A DNA stretch of 64,000 bases from Gammaproteobacteria bacterium (GTDB taxonomy: Bacteria; Pseudomonadota; Gammaproteobacteria; S012-40): positions 168,013 to 232,012 of the forward strand of contig JAOUMY010000006.1 in the NCBI GenBank assembly GCA_029881255.1, read 5' to 3'. Positions 35,558 through 43,331 of this stretch are shown here, piece after piece. A program made the position numbers and the translations under genes. The notes beneath the pieces were generated by a model. That model saw only the letters and a list, made by a program, of their open reading frames with translations. It ran no database searches and was not told the origin of the DNA. Numbering within the stretch: position 1 is the stretch's first letter; each line of letters starts with the position of its first letter.

Positions 35558-36917
35558 ATATAGGACTAACTTTTGGTTGATATTCAATATGAATATGGTT
35601 TTTGTATGGGCTCGTTGGATAAGTTTCGACAATTACATCGTAGTCAGACCCTAAGAGCCTTCTAAGATCGCTGCCAATATTGTGTAGTTGTTTCGTGGAA
35701 AAGTTATTACCTCTTACATCAACAGCGTATCCACTGTAGTGAAGAGACCCAGGCATGTGAATTCCATCTGTCCCAGAGGTAATAACACCTTCGTATTGAT
35801 TGGAATTCTGCCTTATTGCAGAATCAATGTAGGGAAAAGTCATGTTTAAGCGATAATTTAGGCCTGAAATGTCTGCGCCGTTTGGGCCTTCTTTTATTTT
35901 TATTTTTCCAGTTGGATCAAGTAAGTTCAATCCATCCCCCAACACATACCCATACAAATTCGCATCCCCACCCTGAAACCGAATCGGGTCTTTGGCCGTC
36001 CAACGGCCACTCTGTGCATCATAATCGCGCGCACCAAAGCGCGTGAGCCTTGTGTGTTGATCATAAATACCACCGGCAAATCCAAACGGCTGAAACCCTG
36101 GGTTGCTGTCCTGAATCACATTCCCGAATTCATCATAGGCCATTTGTTGGGCGATGGTGTTGGTCTGTACATCAATCACCAGGATAGGGCTACCCAGATG
36201 GTCTGAGAGAAGTCGATAGGTGCTTCCGTTCTTGATCATGTAATCCGGTACATTGGGTTTGGAACCATAGACAAACCTTGCAACAACATTGCCGTTGGCA
36301 TCGAGTTCGCCGATGGGGTTGAGTTGGTCTTGATAAAGAAAACCCTGTACCAGCGCACCATTGACCTTCTTGCCCACACGACGGTTATTGGCGTCGATGA
36401 TGTAGTGGATGTTAGTACCATCGGCCAGTGTGGCAGCACGGAGATTACCCAGCACATCGTAGTCGTAGCTAGCGACAGTGGACGTACCGGAACGCTTGGC
36501 CAGCAACTCACCGTTGGCGGTGTAGTCGTACTGTGTAGTGCCGTATTGGGTTAAACGATCCTGTGCATCGTAGCTGGCGTTAATCGTCCCCTGAAGGTTA
36601 AAACCACCAATGCGGTTGCCATTGTCATCATAGAGGTATTGGGCAACAGAGGTGTTGTCCTTGGTGACGTTGACCAGACGACCGGCGAGGTCGTAGTCGT
36701 AGACATAGTGATGTGTGGTGCCGTTGATGGTTTCGGTTTTCTCGACAATACGCCCCAGCACATCACGGGTGAATTGGGTTTGATAGATTACACTACCTGC
36801 GGCCTTGGCAGTGAAGCTGTCGAGCTCGGCGAAGTTGTTATAGGTTTGGTCAGTTGTAACAGAACCTAATACCGTGCCGAGGAGTACGCTACTGCTGAGG
36901 TCGCGATCGAGTACCAA
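35523..36917 (-). CDS. orphan Rhs C-terminal module 2 with M15-like peptidase tip
   Basis: 464 residues from the first start codon; the frame stays open upstream to past 36967. Residues 1-335 are Rhs core (many YD repeats, [28 protein letters not shown]), more than 95% identical by eye to module 1. The tip of about 126 residues carries GSLHYSGYAVDVRG and YKNHIHIEY, the SxHxxGxAxD and HxH zinc ligands of M15/VanY-type D,D- or L,D-peptidases, so the toxin would cut peptidoglycan peptides. It starts just after the module 1 immunity gene, the typical place for a displaced tip. Confidence 0.75.
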   Translation of the reverse strand: MVLDRDLSSSVLLGTVLGSVTTDQTYNNFAELDSFTAKAAGSVIYQTQFTRDVLGRIVEKTETINGTTHHYVYDYDLAGRLVNVTKDNTSVAQYLYDDNGNRIGGFNLQGTINASYDAQDRLTQYGTTQYDYTANGELLAKRSGTSTVASYDYDVLGNLRAATLADGTNIHYIIDANNRRVGKKVNGALVQGFLYQDQLNPIGELDANGNVVARFVYGSKPNVPDYMIKNGSTYRLLSDHLGSPILVIDVQTNTIAQQMAYDEFGNVIQDSNPGFQPFGFAGGIYDQHTRLTRFGARDYDAQSGRWTAKDPIRFQGGDANLYGYVLGDGLNLLDPTGKIKIKEGPNGADISGLNYRLNMTFPYIDSAIRQNSNQYEGVITSGTDGIHMPGSLHYSGYAVDVRGNNFSTKQLHNIGSDLRRLLGSDYDVIVETYPTSPYKNHIHIEYQPKVSPIYENIQPLQCPN

Positions 36918-36967
36918 ATCACCGGCTTGGGTGAGTAGGCCGTCGTTGTCGTAGGCGTAGCCGATGG
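35938..36967 (-). repeat. long direct repeat of Rhs core, copy in module 2
   Basis: About 1,030 bases nearly identical to 37988-39018. Left end at the core codons for GYAYDNDGLL, right end at GYVLGD. Such long identity allows recombination that would swap the M23 and M15-like tips. Shorter copies of its right part are at 34728-34955 and 33014-33391. Confidence 0.9.
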
Positions 36968-36993
36968 GATTGTAGCTAGGTGAAGCGGTAAGA

Positions 36994-37518
36994 CTAAAAA
37001 GAATAGTGAGATATGCCTATTTTTCCGCCTGCATATCGTACAGTAAATATCGGTGTCTCGAATTTACATTGCCCATGTGTTTTTCCAATATGATCGGGTT
37101 TTAAGTAGATGTCGTAGTATCCGCTAAAAAGATCGTTTTCGGATATCTGTATCTGATAGTTTCCTCGGTATTTTTCTAAAAACGAATATAGAGAAACAGA
37201 AAATTTATTTTGTAGCTTAGTGATACACAGCTCTATGTCTTTATGACTAGGCTTCCGAAATAAACTCTGGTGAATGTAACTGTTCTCGTTATATATGTCG
37301 CCTCTAATATTATCAAAATCTATACGTGTATCCGAATCTATAACGCCGTCATTAGAAAAATAATCACCAACTTTTGCATAATCCTTTATTTCAACTGAAT
37401 GCAAAAAATTGGATACGATTTTCTTTACTTCCTGTAATTGTTCAATGGAATTGGAGCCGCTAGCACTTAGTGACTTAGCGAATAATAGAAAAAAAATGCA
37501 ACCCAATTTTATATTCAT
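36994..37518 (-). CDS. exported protein, putative immunity protein for the M23 Rhs tip
   Basis: 174 residues from the ATG at 37518 (MNIKLGCIFFLLF); a GTG at 37536 that overlaps the tip's stop (TAGTG) is an alternative. The N-terminus is a signal peptide (cleavage near LSASGS). The mature part begins SNSIEQLQEVKKIVSNFLHSVEIKDYAKVGDYFS, a pattern seen in NTF2-like folds, but I do not recognise the family. Immediate position behind the M23 tip and export to the periplasm, where an M23 enzyme would act, make it a likely immunity protein. This is inference. Confidence 0.65.
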   Translation of the reverse strand: MNIKLGCIFFLLFAKSLSASGSNSIEQLQEVKKIVSNFLHSVEIKDYAKVGDYFSNDGVIDSDTRIDFDNIRGDIYNENSYIHQSLFRKPSHKDIELCITKLQNKFSVSLYSFLEKYRGNYQIQISENDLFSGYYDIYLKPDHIGKTHGQCKFETPIFTVRYAGGKIGISHYSF

Positions 37519-37535
37519 GTTTGTGGCCTTTGTCA

Positions 37536-39491
37536 CTAAGGACCATCACGCTTTGAAGATGACGGATATGGTGAGGCGTTTCGAAAGTGATCGAATGGGT
37601 CTACACGTCGACCAGGCTGGAAAAATTCATAGTGTAGATGACCGCCAGTGCTTCTTCCGCTTAAATCCGTTACGCCAATTTGTTGACCTTCCGATACTGC
37701 TTCTCCAACAGAAAGTTTACAAGCAACATGTGAATACGATGCGGCGGAACCGTCAGCATGTTGAATAGTTACTGAATTCGCTAGTCCATTTGCCCCCTGC
37801 CTTATCCTATAGACATAGCCAGAATCACTAGCGACAACTGCACCATTCACTGGATTAGCAAAATCGACTCCAGTGTGTGCCTCCATTCCATTTCCTGTTG
37901 GATTTTGTCTTTGACCATATCGCGATGTTATTGGTCCAGACGCTGGGAGTGTTGTCAAGCCTATCGGATCAAAAAAATTAACCGAATCCCCCAACACATA
38001 CCCATACAAATTCGTATCCCCACCCTGAAACCGAATCGGGTCTTTGGACGTCCAACGGCCACTCTGTGCATCATAATCGCGCGCACCAAAGCGCGTGAGT
38101 TGGGTGTGTTGATCATAAATCCCACCGGCAAAACCAAACGGCTGAAACCCTGGGTTGCTGTCCTGAATCACATTCCCGAATTCATCATAGGCCATTTGTT
38201 GGGCGATGGTGTTGGTCTGTACATCAATGACCAGGATAGGGCTACCCAGATGGTCAGAGAGAAGTCGATAGGTGCTTCCGTTCTTAATCATGTAATCCGG
38301 TACATTGGGTTTGGAACCATAGACAAACCTTGCAACAACATTGCCGTTGGCATCGAGTTCGGCGATGGGGTTGAGTTGGTCTTGATAAAGAAAACCCTGT
38401 ACCAGCGCACCATTGACCTTCTTACCCACACGACGGTTATTGGCGTCGATGACGTAGTGGATGTTAGTACCATCGGCCAGTGTGGCAGCACGGAGATTAC
38501 CCAGCACATCGTAGTCGTAGCTAGCGACAGTGGACGTACCGGAACACTTGGCCAGTAACTCACCGTTGGCGGTGTAGTCGTACTGTGTAGTGCCGTATTG
38601 GGTTAGACGATCCTGTGCATCGTAACTGGCGTTAATCATCCCCTGAAGGTTAAAACCACCAATGCGGTTGCCATTGTCATCATAGAGGTATTGGGCCACA
38701 GAGGTATTGTCCTTGGTGACGTTGACCAGACGACCGGCGAGGTCGTAGTCGTAGACATAGTGATGCGTGGTGCCGTTGATGGTTTCGGTTTTCTCGACAA
38801 TACGTCCCAGTACATCACGGGTGAATTGGGTTTGATAGATTACACTACCTGCGGCCTTGGCGGTGAAGCTGTCGAGCTCGGCGAAGTTGTTATAGGTTTG
38901 GTCAGTTGTAACAGAACCTAATACCGTGCCGAGGAGTACGCTACTGCTGAGGTCGCGATCGAGTACCAAATCACCGGCTTGGGTGAGTAGGCCGTCGTTG
39001 TCGTAGGCGTAGCCGATGGCGTCGTTGTTGACGGTGATGGCATTTACCCAGAAATTATTGTCATATGAGAAGGCGACTGTACCGTTGATATCGCCAGACC
39101 ATGAGGTTTCTGTTGGTAGCATGCCGTCGTACTGATAGCCGAGTGTGGTCGCGGCGTTAGAAACACCGCGCAGCTGGCCGGTCATGGGATTGTAGTCATA
39201 CGTGGTCTGTTCCGTTGGCGTGTCCAACGTTGTTAGACGGCCGCCGTTGTCGTAGATGAAGTCGATGCTCTGGCCATCGGGACGGACGACTTGGGTGAGA
39301 TCCTGGTCACGGTTATAGAAATAACGCGTATAGTTAACCCCGGCAACGACTTGTGGTGGGGTGTATTCGGTTTCCAGATTGACGCCGTTGTAGTTAAACA
39401 GATGCGCTTCTCTGCCTGGTGGAACGATGGAGGCCAGATTACCGTTTTCGTCGTAACTGTATTCATGGCATTTGTTTTTCAACTTTGCCAT
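37536..39491 (-). CDS. N-terminally truncated Rhs/YD-repeat protein with M23 peptidase tip (module 1)
   Basis: 651 residues, far shorter than full Rhs proteins (over 1,300), because the sequence begins inside the YD-repeat barrel (YSYDENGNLASIVPPGREAHLFNYN) only 14 bases after hydG. The core ends at [24 protein letters not shown] and VNFFDPIGL, near residue 512. The tip (about 513-651) is an M23/LytM domain: HTGVDFANP (zinc His at about 539 and Asp) and GHLHYEF (HxH at about 618-620), with SRYGQRQNP at its start. It should hydrolyse peptidoglycan peptides. No export or PAAR domain is present. The ATG is directly preceded by a GAAA-loop hairpin and lacks a Shine-Dalgarno sequence. Confidence 0.8.
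   Translation of the reverse strand: MAKLKNKCHEYSYDENGNLASIVPPGREAHLFNYNGVNLETEYTPPQVVAGVNYTRYFYNRDQDLTQVVRPDGQSIDFIYDNGGRLTTLDTPTEQTTYDYNPMTGQLRGVSNAATTLGYQYDGMLPTETSWSGDINGTVAFSYDNNFWVNAITVNNDAIGYAYDNDGLLTQAGDLVLDRDLSSSVLLGTVLGSVTTDQTYNNFAELDSFTAKAAGSVIYQTQFTRDVLGRIVEKTETINGTTHHYVYDYDLAGRLVNVTKDNTSVAQYLYDDNGNRIGGFNLQGMINASYDAQDRLTQYGTTQYDYTANGELLAKCSGTSTVASYDYDVLGNLRAATLADGTNIHYVIDANNRRVGKKVNGALVQGFLYQDQLNPIAELDANGNVVARFVYGSKPNVPDYMIKNGSTYRLLSDHLGSPILVIDVQTNTIAQQMAYDEFGNVIQDSNPGFQPFGFAGGIYDQHTQLTRFGARDYDAQSGRWTSKDPIRFQGGDTNLYGYVLGDSVNFFDPIGLTTLPASGPITSRYGQRQNPTGNGMEAHTGVDFANPVNGAVVASDSGYVYRIRQGANGLANSVTIQHADGSAASYSHVACKLSVGEAVSEGQQIGVTDLSGRSTGGHLHYEFFQPGRRVDPFDHFRNASPYPSSSKRDGP
37988..39018 (-). 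repeat. long direct repeat of Rhs core, copy in module 1
   Basis: Partner of 35938-36967. Differences are scattered single bases. Beyond the left end the two copies diverge: module 1 continues into more core, module 2 into unrelated bases after a shared 'gatgggattgtag' that also occurs at 39181-39200, suggesting an internal deletion formed module 2. Confidence 0.9.
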
Positions 39492-39505
39492 AGACGAAAG
39501 TCTTA

Positions 39506-40351
39506 TTAATACCCCTTAACCCCAAACAAAGACCGAATCTCTGCATACGGAAACACCGGTCCTTGCTTGCAAATAAACGAAGCGCCATATTGGCAATGCC
39601 CGCATAGGCCGACGGCGCATTGCATGTTGCGCTCCATGCTGAGCCAGATGTCTTGTTCGTCCAAACCTTCACGTAGTAACGGTTCGATGGCGGCGTGCAT
39701 CATCGGCTCGGGGCCACACATCATGGCAATGGCATTGCGTGGGTTGAATATCGCCTGACCAATCAGATTTGTTACATGTCCGGTATGCCATGGCCAATCG
39801 GCGCTGGTTTCTTCACTGGCGGCGAGGATGACCTGGGTTTCGTGCAGGCTTGCCCAGTGGTCGTATTGTTCGCGCCAGATCAAATCATCGGCGCGTTTCA
39901 CACCTTGCATAATGATCAGGCGTCCAAACATGTCGCGGCGACGGGTGACGTAACGTATCACCGAAACCACTGGTGCGCATCCCAAACCGCCCGTCACCAG
40001 AATCACGTCTTTACCTAGCGCTTCACGCAAGGGCCAACCTCTGCCATACGGACCGCGCAGGCCAATTTGATCGCCCGGTTTTAGTTTCGCCAGCCCCTTG
40101 GTTACGCGTCCAACAGCACGTATGGTGTGGTCGACGGTTTCTTCCTCTGCTGGATCGGAAACTATCGATGTCGCCACTTCGCCTACGCCATGCAAATACA
40201 GCATATTGAATTGCCCCGGCTCGAAACGATAATCCCGTTGTCGATTCTTGTCTTCAAAACGCAGGCGCAAGGTAAAGATCGTCGGGGTTTCCTGGACGCG
40301 TTCGACGACGCTTACCGTTTGTGGCAGGTAGGGGTTGTGCATCACGGCCAC
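39506..40351 (-). CDS. hydG: hydrogenase gamma subunit, FAD/NAD(P)-binding with 2Fe-2S cluster
   Basis: Ferredoxin-reductase-like electron-transfer subunit linking the hydrogenase to NAD(P). 281 residues: FAD-binding barrel (about 10-105, with FEPGQFNMLYLHG and RGPYGRGWPL), NAD(P)-binding domain (about 110-225, VILVTGGLGCAPVVS and MMCGPEPMM), and a 2Fe-2S motif with Cys245, 250, 253 and 261. Complete at the C-terminus (SLFGVKGY). The start lies 3 bases after hydB. Downstream the operon is broken by the Rhs island; the stop is intact, so hydG itself was not truncated. Confidence 0.94.
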   Translation of the reverse strand: MAVMHNPYLPQTVSVVERVQETPTIFTLRLRFEDKNRQRDYRFEPGQFNMLYLHGVGEVATSIVSDPAEEETVDHTIRAVGRVTKGLAKLKPGDQIGLRGPYGRGWPLREALGKDVILVTGGLGCAPVVSVIRYVTRRRDMFGRLIIMQGVKRADDLIWREQYDHWASLHETQVILAASEETSADWPWHTGHVTNLIGQAIFNPRNAIAMMCGPEPMMHAAIEPLLREGLDEQDIWLSMERNMQCAVGLCGHCQYGASFICKQGPVFPYAEIRSLFGVKGY

Positions 40352-40354
40352 CTC

Positions 40355-41461
40355 TTATACATGGGCAGCGTCCTCACACAAAGCCGCGAGTTCCTCACGC
40401 ACATCGATTCCGACCGGACACCAGCTAATGCAACGCCCGCAACCGGTACAACCGATGCGCCCATACTGTTCTTTCCAGGTGGCAAATTTGTGCGTCAACC
40501 ATTGTCGATAACGCAAGCGGGTTTCGCTACGCACCGTCAGGCCGTGGATATAACTATGCCCTTGACCAAAACAACTGTCCCATTCGCGCAGGTGAGTAGT
40601 GGTTGGACTGCCTAATTCGGTTTCGTCGATCTCGCGATGACAAAAACAACTGGGACACACCGCCGTGCAATTGCCGCAGGCCAGACAACGGGCGGCGACC
40701 TCCTCCCAGCGAGGGTGTTCAAGGCGTGACGTCAGGACATCAGTGGCAGACAAATCCGGCGCTGCTTGGGCCTGCATTTGTTCAATTGAAGCCTGCGCTT
40801 GGAGTTCCGCTTCGCGTCGTTGTTCTGCACTTGCCACGGCCCAGGAAAACTCTTCCAGCAACAGTTTGCCGCGCAGACTGCCGCTGGCGATTAAATAACC
40901 ATCGTCGAGCTCGGTCATGACCAGGTCATAGCCAGTTTTTACACTTGGGCCGTCGCCGCTATGGCTGCAAAAACACGTAGCCGCCGGATGACTGCAATTC
41001 ACCGCAATCAAAAACAGAGATTCTCGACGACGTTCATAGGCAGGATCAGCGTTTTGTTGCAGAAAATGTCGGTCTTGCAAATCGAGGGCGGCGAGATCAC
41101 AGGCGCGTATGCCAATAACAGCAATTTGTTCTGGTTCGGGCAGACAGGGCTCAAAAGACAATACGCCGTGCTCGTCTCGTCTTGCTGACCACAGCGATTC
41201 ACGCGGCGCAAAGCTCAAGGGCTTTAAGGCCTGCGGGCTATTAGCCCAGGCAAAGTTACGTGGAGAATCGACTTGGTGTAAGCGATAACTACCGGGCGAC
41301 TGCTCGTCCTGAATACCCACCGGCAATTCAGCGACGGATTCAATCACGTCATACACGATGGCGTTTTGTCGTACCACAGGCCCAAGCAAGCGGTACGCCT
41401 GTTGTCGCAGCGCGTCGATGAGTAATTGCAAATCCTGACGAGGCAGATAGCGAAAGTCCAT
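40355..41461 (-). CDS. hydB: hydrogenase beta subunit, 4Fe-4S protein
   Basis: 368 residues; first gene of the hydrogenase operon. Two ferredoxin-type clusters at the C-terminus: CLACGNCTAVCPSCFC (about 260-280) and Cys338, 341, 344 and 348 in GCTGCGRCISWCP. The N-terminal 250 residues match the large domain of HydB/AsrA-type subunits (anaerobic sulfite reductase A relatives), including IGIRACDLAALDLQDRHF. It passes electrons between the delta and gamma subunits. The divergent hypC gene starts 179 bases away, so one intergenic region serves both structural and maturation operons. Confidence 0.94.
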   Translation of the reverse strand: MDFRYLPRQDLQLLIDALRQQAYRLLGPVVRQNAIVYDVIESVAELPVGIQDEQSPGSYRLHQVDSPRNFAWANSPQALKPLSFAPRESLWSARRDEHGVLSFEPCLPEPEQIAVIGIRACDLAALDLQDRHFLQQNADPAYERRRESLFLIAVNCSHPAATCFCSHSGDGPSVKTGYDLVMTELDDGYLIASGSLRGKLLLEEFSWAVASAEQRREAELQAQASIEQMQAQAAPDLSATDVLTSRLEHPRWEEVAARCLACGNCTAVCPSCFCHREIDETELGSPTTTHLREWDSCFGQGHSYIHGLTVRSETRLRYRQWLTHKFATWKEQYGRIGCTGCGRCISWCPVGIDVREELAALCEDAAHV

Positions 41462-41640
41462 GGTAGTGACTCGCTTCCCTATGGCGGTGTAGGGCCATTG
41501 TATGCTGAGTAGACACTTTAATAAAACAAGTGCAATGTCGCTGCGCTATTTCGGTAGCGTTTTTTGTCAAAAAGACCGCTTGAGTTCTGTATTGTCACTG
41601 GGTAGGCTTGTGTACTCACTAACCGGCGAGTCCGTTTAAC

Positions 41641-41880
41641 ATGTGCCTCGGCATACCCATGCGAATAGTCTCGTTATGCGAACACACCGCGCGCTGCGAA
41701 CGCGGCGGCATTTCGCGAAATGTTGACGTATTCTTATTACAGGGGCAGACACTCGCTATCGGCGACTATGTATTGGTCCACGTCGGTTACGCCATACAAA
41801 AAATCTCCCACGAGGATGCAAGCGCCCGGCTGGAGATTTTTCAGGCGATGGAACGACTGGAGAAGAATAAACATGCATGA
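41641..41880 (+). CDS. hypC: hydrogenase assembly chaperone HypC/HupF
   Basis: 79 residues. The obligatory N-terminal MCLGIP with Cys2 binds the Fe(CN)2CO unit; VGDYVLVHVGYA-like sequence (IGDYVLVHVGYAIQKI) is the conserved OB-fold core. It delivers the iron centre with HypD to the large subunit. First gene of the plus-strand hyp operon; its end overlaps hypA by 8 bases. Confidence 0.95.
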   Translation: MCLGIPMRIVSLCEHTARCERGGISRNVDVFLLQGQTLAIGDYVLVHVGYAIQKISHEDASARLEIFQAMERLEKNKHA

Positions 41881-42214
41881 GATGTCGACGTGTCGACGTA
41901 TTCTGCGCGAAGTCAGCAAAATCACGACGCATCATAAAGACAAACGACTGACACGCATTACCCTGGAGGTTGGTGACCTGGCTCGTATCGATGTCGACGA
42001 GCTACAGGAACTTTTCCCTCTCGCAACGCAGGGTACGCCTTATGAAGGCGTTGGTTTACACATTACACGAGTGCCCACGGGGTTTCGTTGCGCGGACTGC
42101 CAACAGTACATCACCGTTACAGATACTGAACTGAGTTGTCCACACTGCGGGAGTTCGCGGACCGTCCTGGAAAGTGGAACGGATATGACACTCAAGGAAC
42201 TGGAATTTGAATAA
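41873..42214 (+). CDS. hypA: hydrogenase nickel incorporation protein HypA
   Basis: 113 residues from the ATG at 41873 (MHEMS), inside the end of hypC; longer in-frame N-termini read through hypC and are rejected. His2 of MHE binds nickel; the zinc domain is RCADCQQY...LSCPHCGS near 72-93. It inserts nickel, normally with the GTPase HypB, which is not encoded in this window. Overlaps hypD by 8 bases. Confidence 0.95.
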   Translation: MHEMSTCRRILREVSKITTHHKDKRLTRITLEVGDLARIDVDELQELFPLATQGTPYEGVGLHITRVPTGFRCADCQQYITVTDTELSCPHCGSSRTVLESGTDMTLKELEFE

Positions 42215-43331
42215 ACCTGGCCCGCGCGATTATCTGAGACAGATACGCGCCAGTAATATTCCGCCGCTACGCATTATGAACGTCTGCGGTGGGCATGAAC
42301 GCAGCATCAGCCTTGCCGGGCTGCGCTATCTGCTGCCTGCGCATGTGCAACTGATTCCCGGTCCCGGTTGCCCGGTATGTGTTTGCCCGGAAGAAGACAT
42401 CCGTTTTGCCGTTCAACTTTCCTTTCTGAAAGATACGATCGTTACCAGTTTTGGCGATATGTTGCGTGTACCACTACGCTCGATGAACGGCTCAACCGAC
42501 GAGATCTATAGCCTCGAATCAGCGCGTCAACACGGAGGACGGGTTATACCCATCGCTTCGCCGCTGGATGTGTTATCCCTGGCAGAACAACACCCAGAGC
42601 AGAATATTGTATTCTTCGTTGTCGGCTTTGAAACCACGCTGGCGCCAGTGGCCGCCATGCTGGCGCAGGGTCTGCCCGCGAACGTCCGTCTTTTAGTGTC
42701 AGCAAAAAGAACCGCGCCGATAGTGCAACATCTATTGCAATCCACGACCAATAACATAGACGCCTTGATTGCGCCCGGTCACGTGGCGACGATTATGGGT
42801 ACGGATGAATGGCGTTTTGTCAGCGAACAGTACCGAAAACCATGCGCTGTGGCTGGCTTCGACCAGCTCAGTGTGCTCAGCGCAATAAACGCCATTACGC
42901 AGCAACACCACAGCGCAGATTTTCATGTCGAAAATTGTTACCGTGGCGTAGCCAGAGCTGAAGGTAATCCTTTTGCTATAGCAACCATCGAGCGCTTTTT
43001 TGACATCGACGGATCACGCTGGCGCGGCATCGGCCGGGTGGAAAATTCCGGTTTCCGTTTAAAACCCGAATTCAAAAATCTCGACACGCATGACTATTAT
43101 GCATCGGTGTACGCACAGGCGCTGGAGGAAACGGGTAAGCACGACATGCCGCGCGCCTGCGCATGCGGCAAAGTGGTCATGGGATCGATACTTCCCCATC
43201 AGTGCAAACTCTATGGTGCGACGTGTACGCCGGAATCTCCTGCGGGTCCATGCATGGTATCCAGCGAGGGCGCCTGTCACATCTGGTGGCAGGCAGCGCA
43301 ACACCGTCCCCTTGAGGTTGGACTGTCATGA
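42207..43331 (+). CDS. hypD: hydrogenase formation protein HypD
   Basis: 374 residues from a TTG start overlapping the end of hypA; AAGGA lies 9 bases upstream. Carries MNVCGGHERSI (about 24-34), GPGCPVCVCPE (about 52-62), GFETTLAP and the C-terminal CACGKVVMGSILPHQCKLYGATC region that binds the 4Fe-4S cluster. HypD works with HypC as the scaffold where cyanide and CO are added to iron. It shares ATGA with hypF. Confidence 0.95.
   Translation: MNKPGPRDYLRQIRASNIPPLRIMNVCGGHERSISLAGLRYLLPAHVQLIPGPGCPVCVCPEEDIRFAVQLSFLKDTIVTSFGDMLRVPLRSMNGSTDEIYSLESARQHGGRVIPIASPLDVLSLAEQHPEQNIVFFVVGFETTLAPVAAMLAQGLPANVRLLVSAKRTAPIVQHLLQSTTNNIDALIAPGHVATIMGTDEWRFVSEQYRKPCAVAGFDQLSVLSAINAITQQHHSADFHVENCYRGVARAEGNPFAIATIERFFDIDGSRWRGIGRVENSGFRLKPEFKNLDTHDYYASVYAQALEETGKHDMPRACACGKVVMGSILPHQCKLYGATCTPESPAGPCMVSSEGACHIWWQAAQHRPLEVGLS

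Larger units (their letters stand above)
30083..39505. mobile_element. Rhs/YD-repeat island inserted between hydG and hydD
   Basis: About 9.4 kb of DNA separates two genes that belong to one operon. It contains six copies or fragments of one Rhs core on the minus strand (blocks at 37988-39018, 35938-36967, 34728-34955, 33014-33391, 32042-32246 and 30537-30768), different tips, putative immunity genes, an AbiEii-type pair, a transposase remnant and two 55-base palindromic elements. No integrase, intact transposase or att site is visible, so the means of entry is unknown. The tip and immunity genes are visibly richer in A/T than the hydrogenase genes. It begins 14 bases after the hydG stop. Confidence 0.75.

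Noticed and set aside
30537-39018. CRISPR array or tandem repeat region
   Set aside because: The repeats are long Rhs core copies with different unique sequence between them, not short direct repeats with even spacers.
41462-41640. FNR box controlling the hydrogenase genes
   Set aside because: Partial matches (TTGTC...) exist, but no TTGAT-N4-ATCAA palindrome is present.
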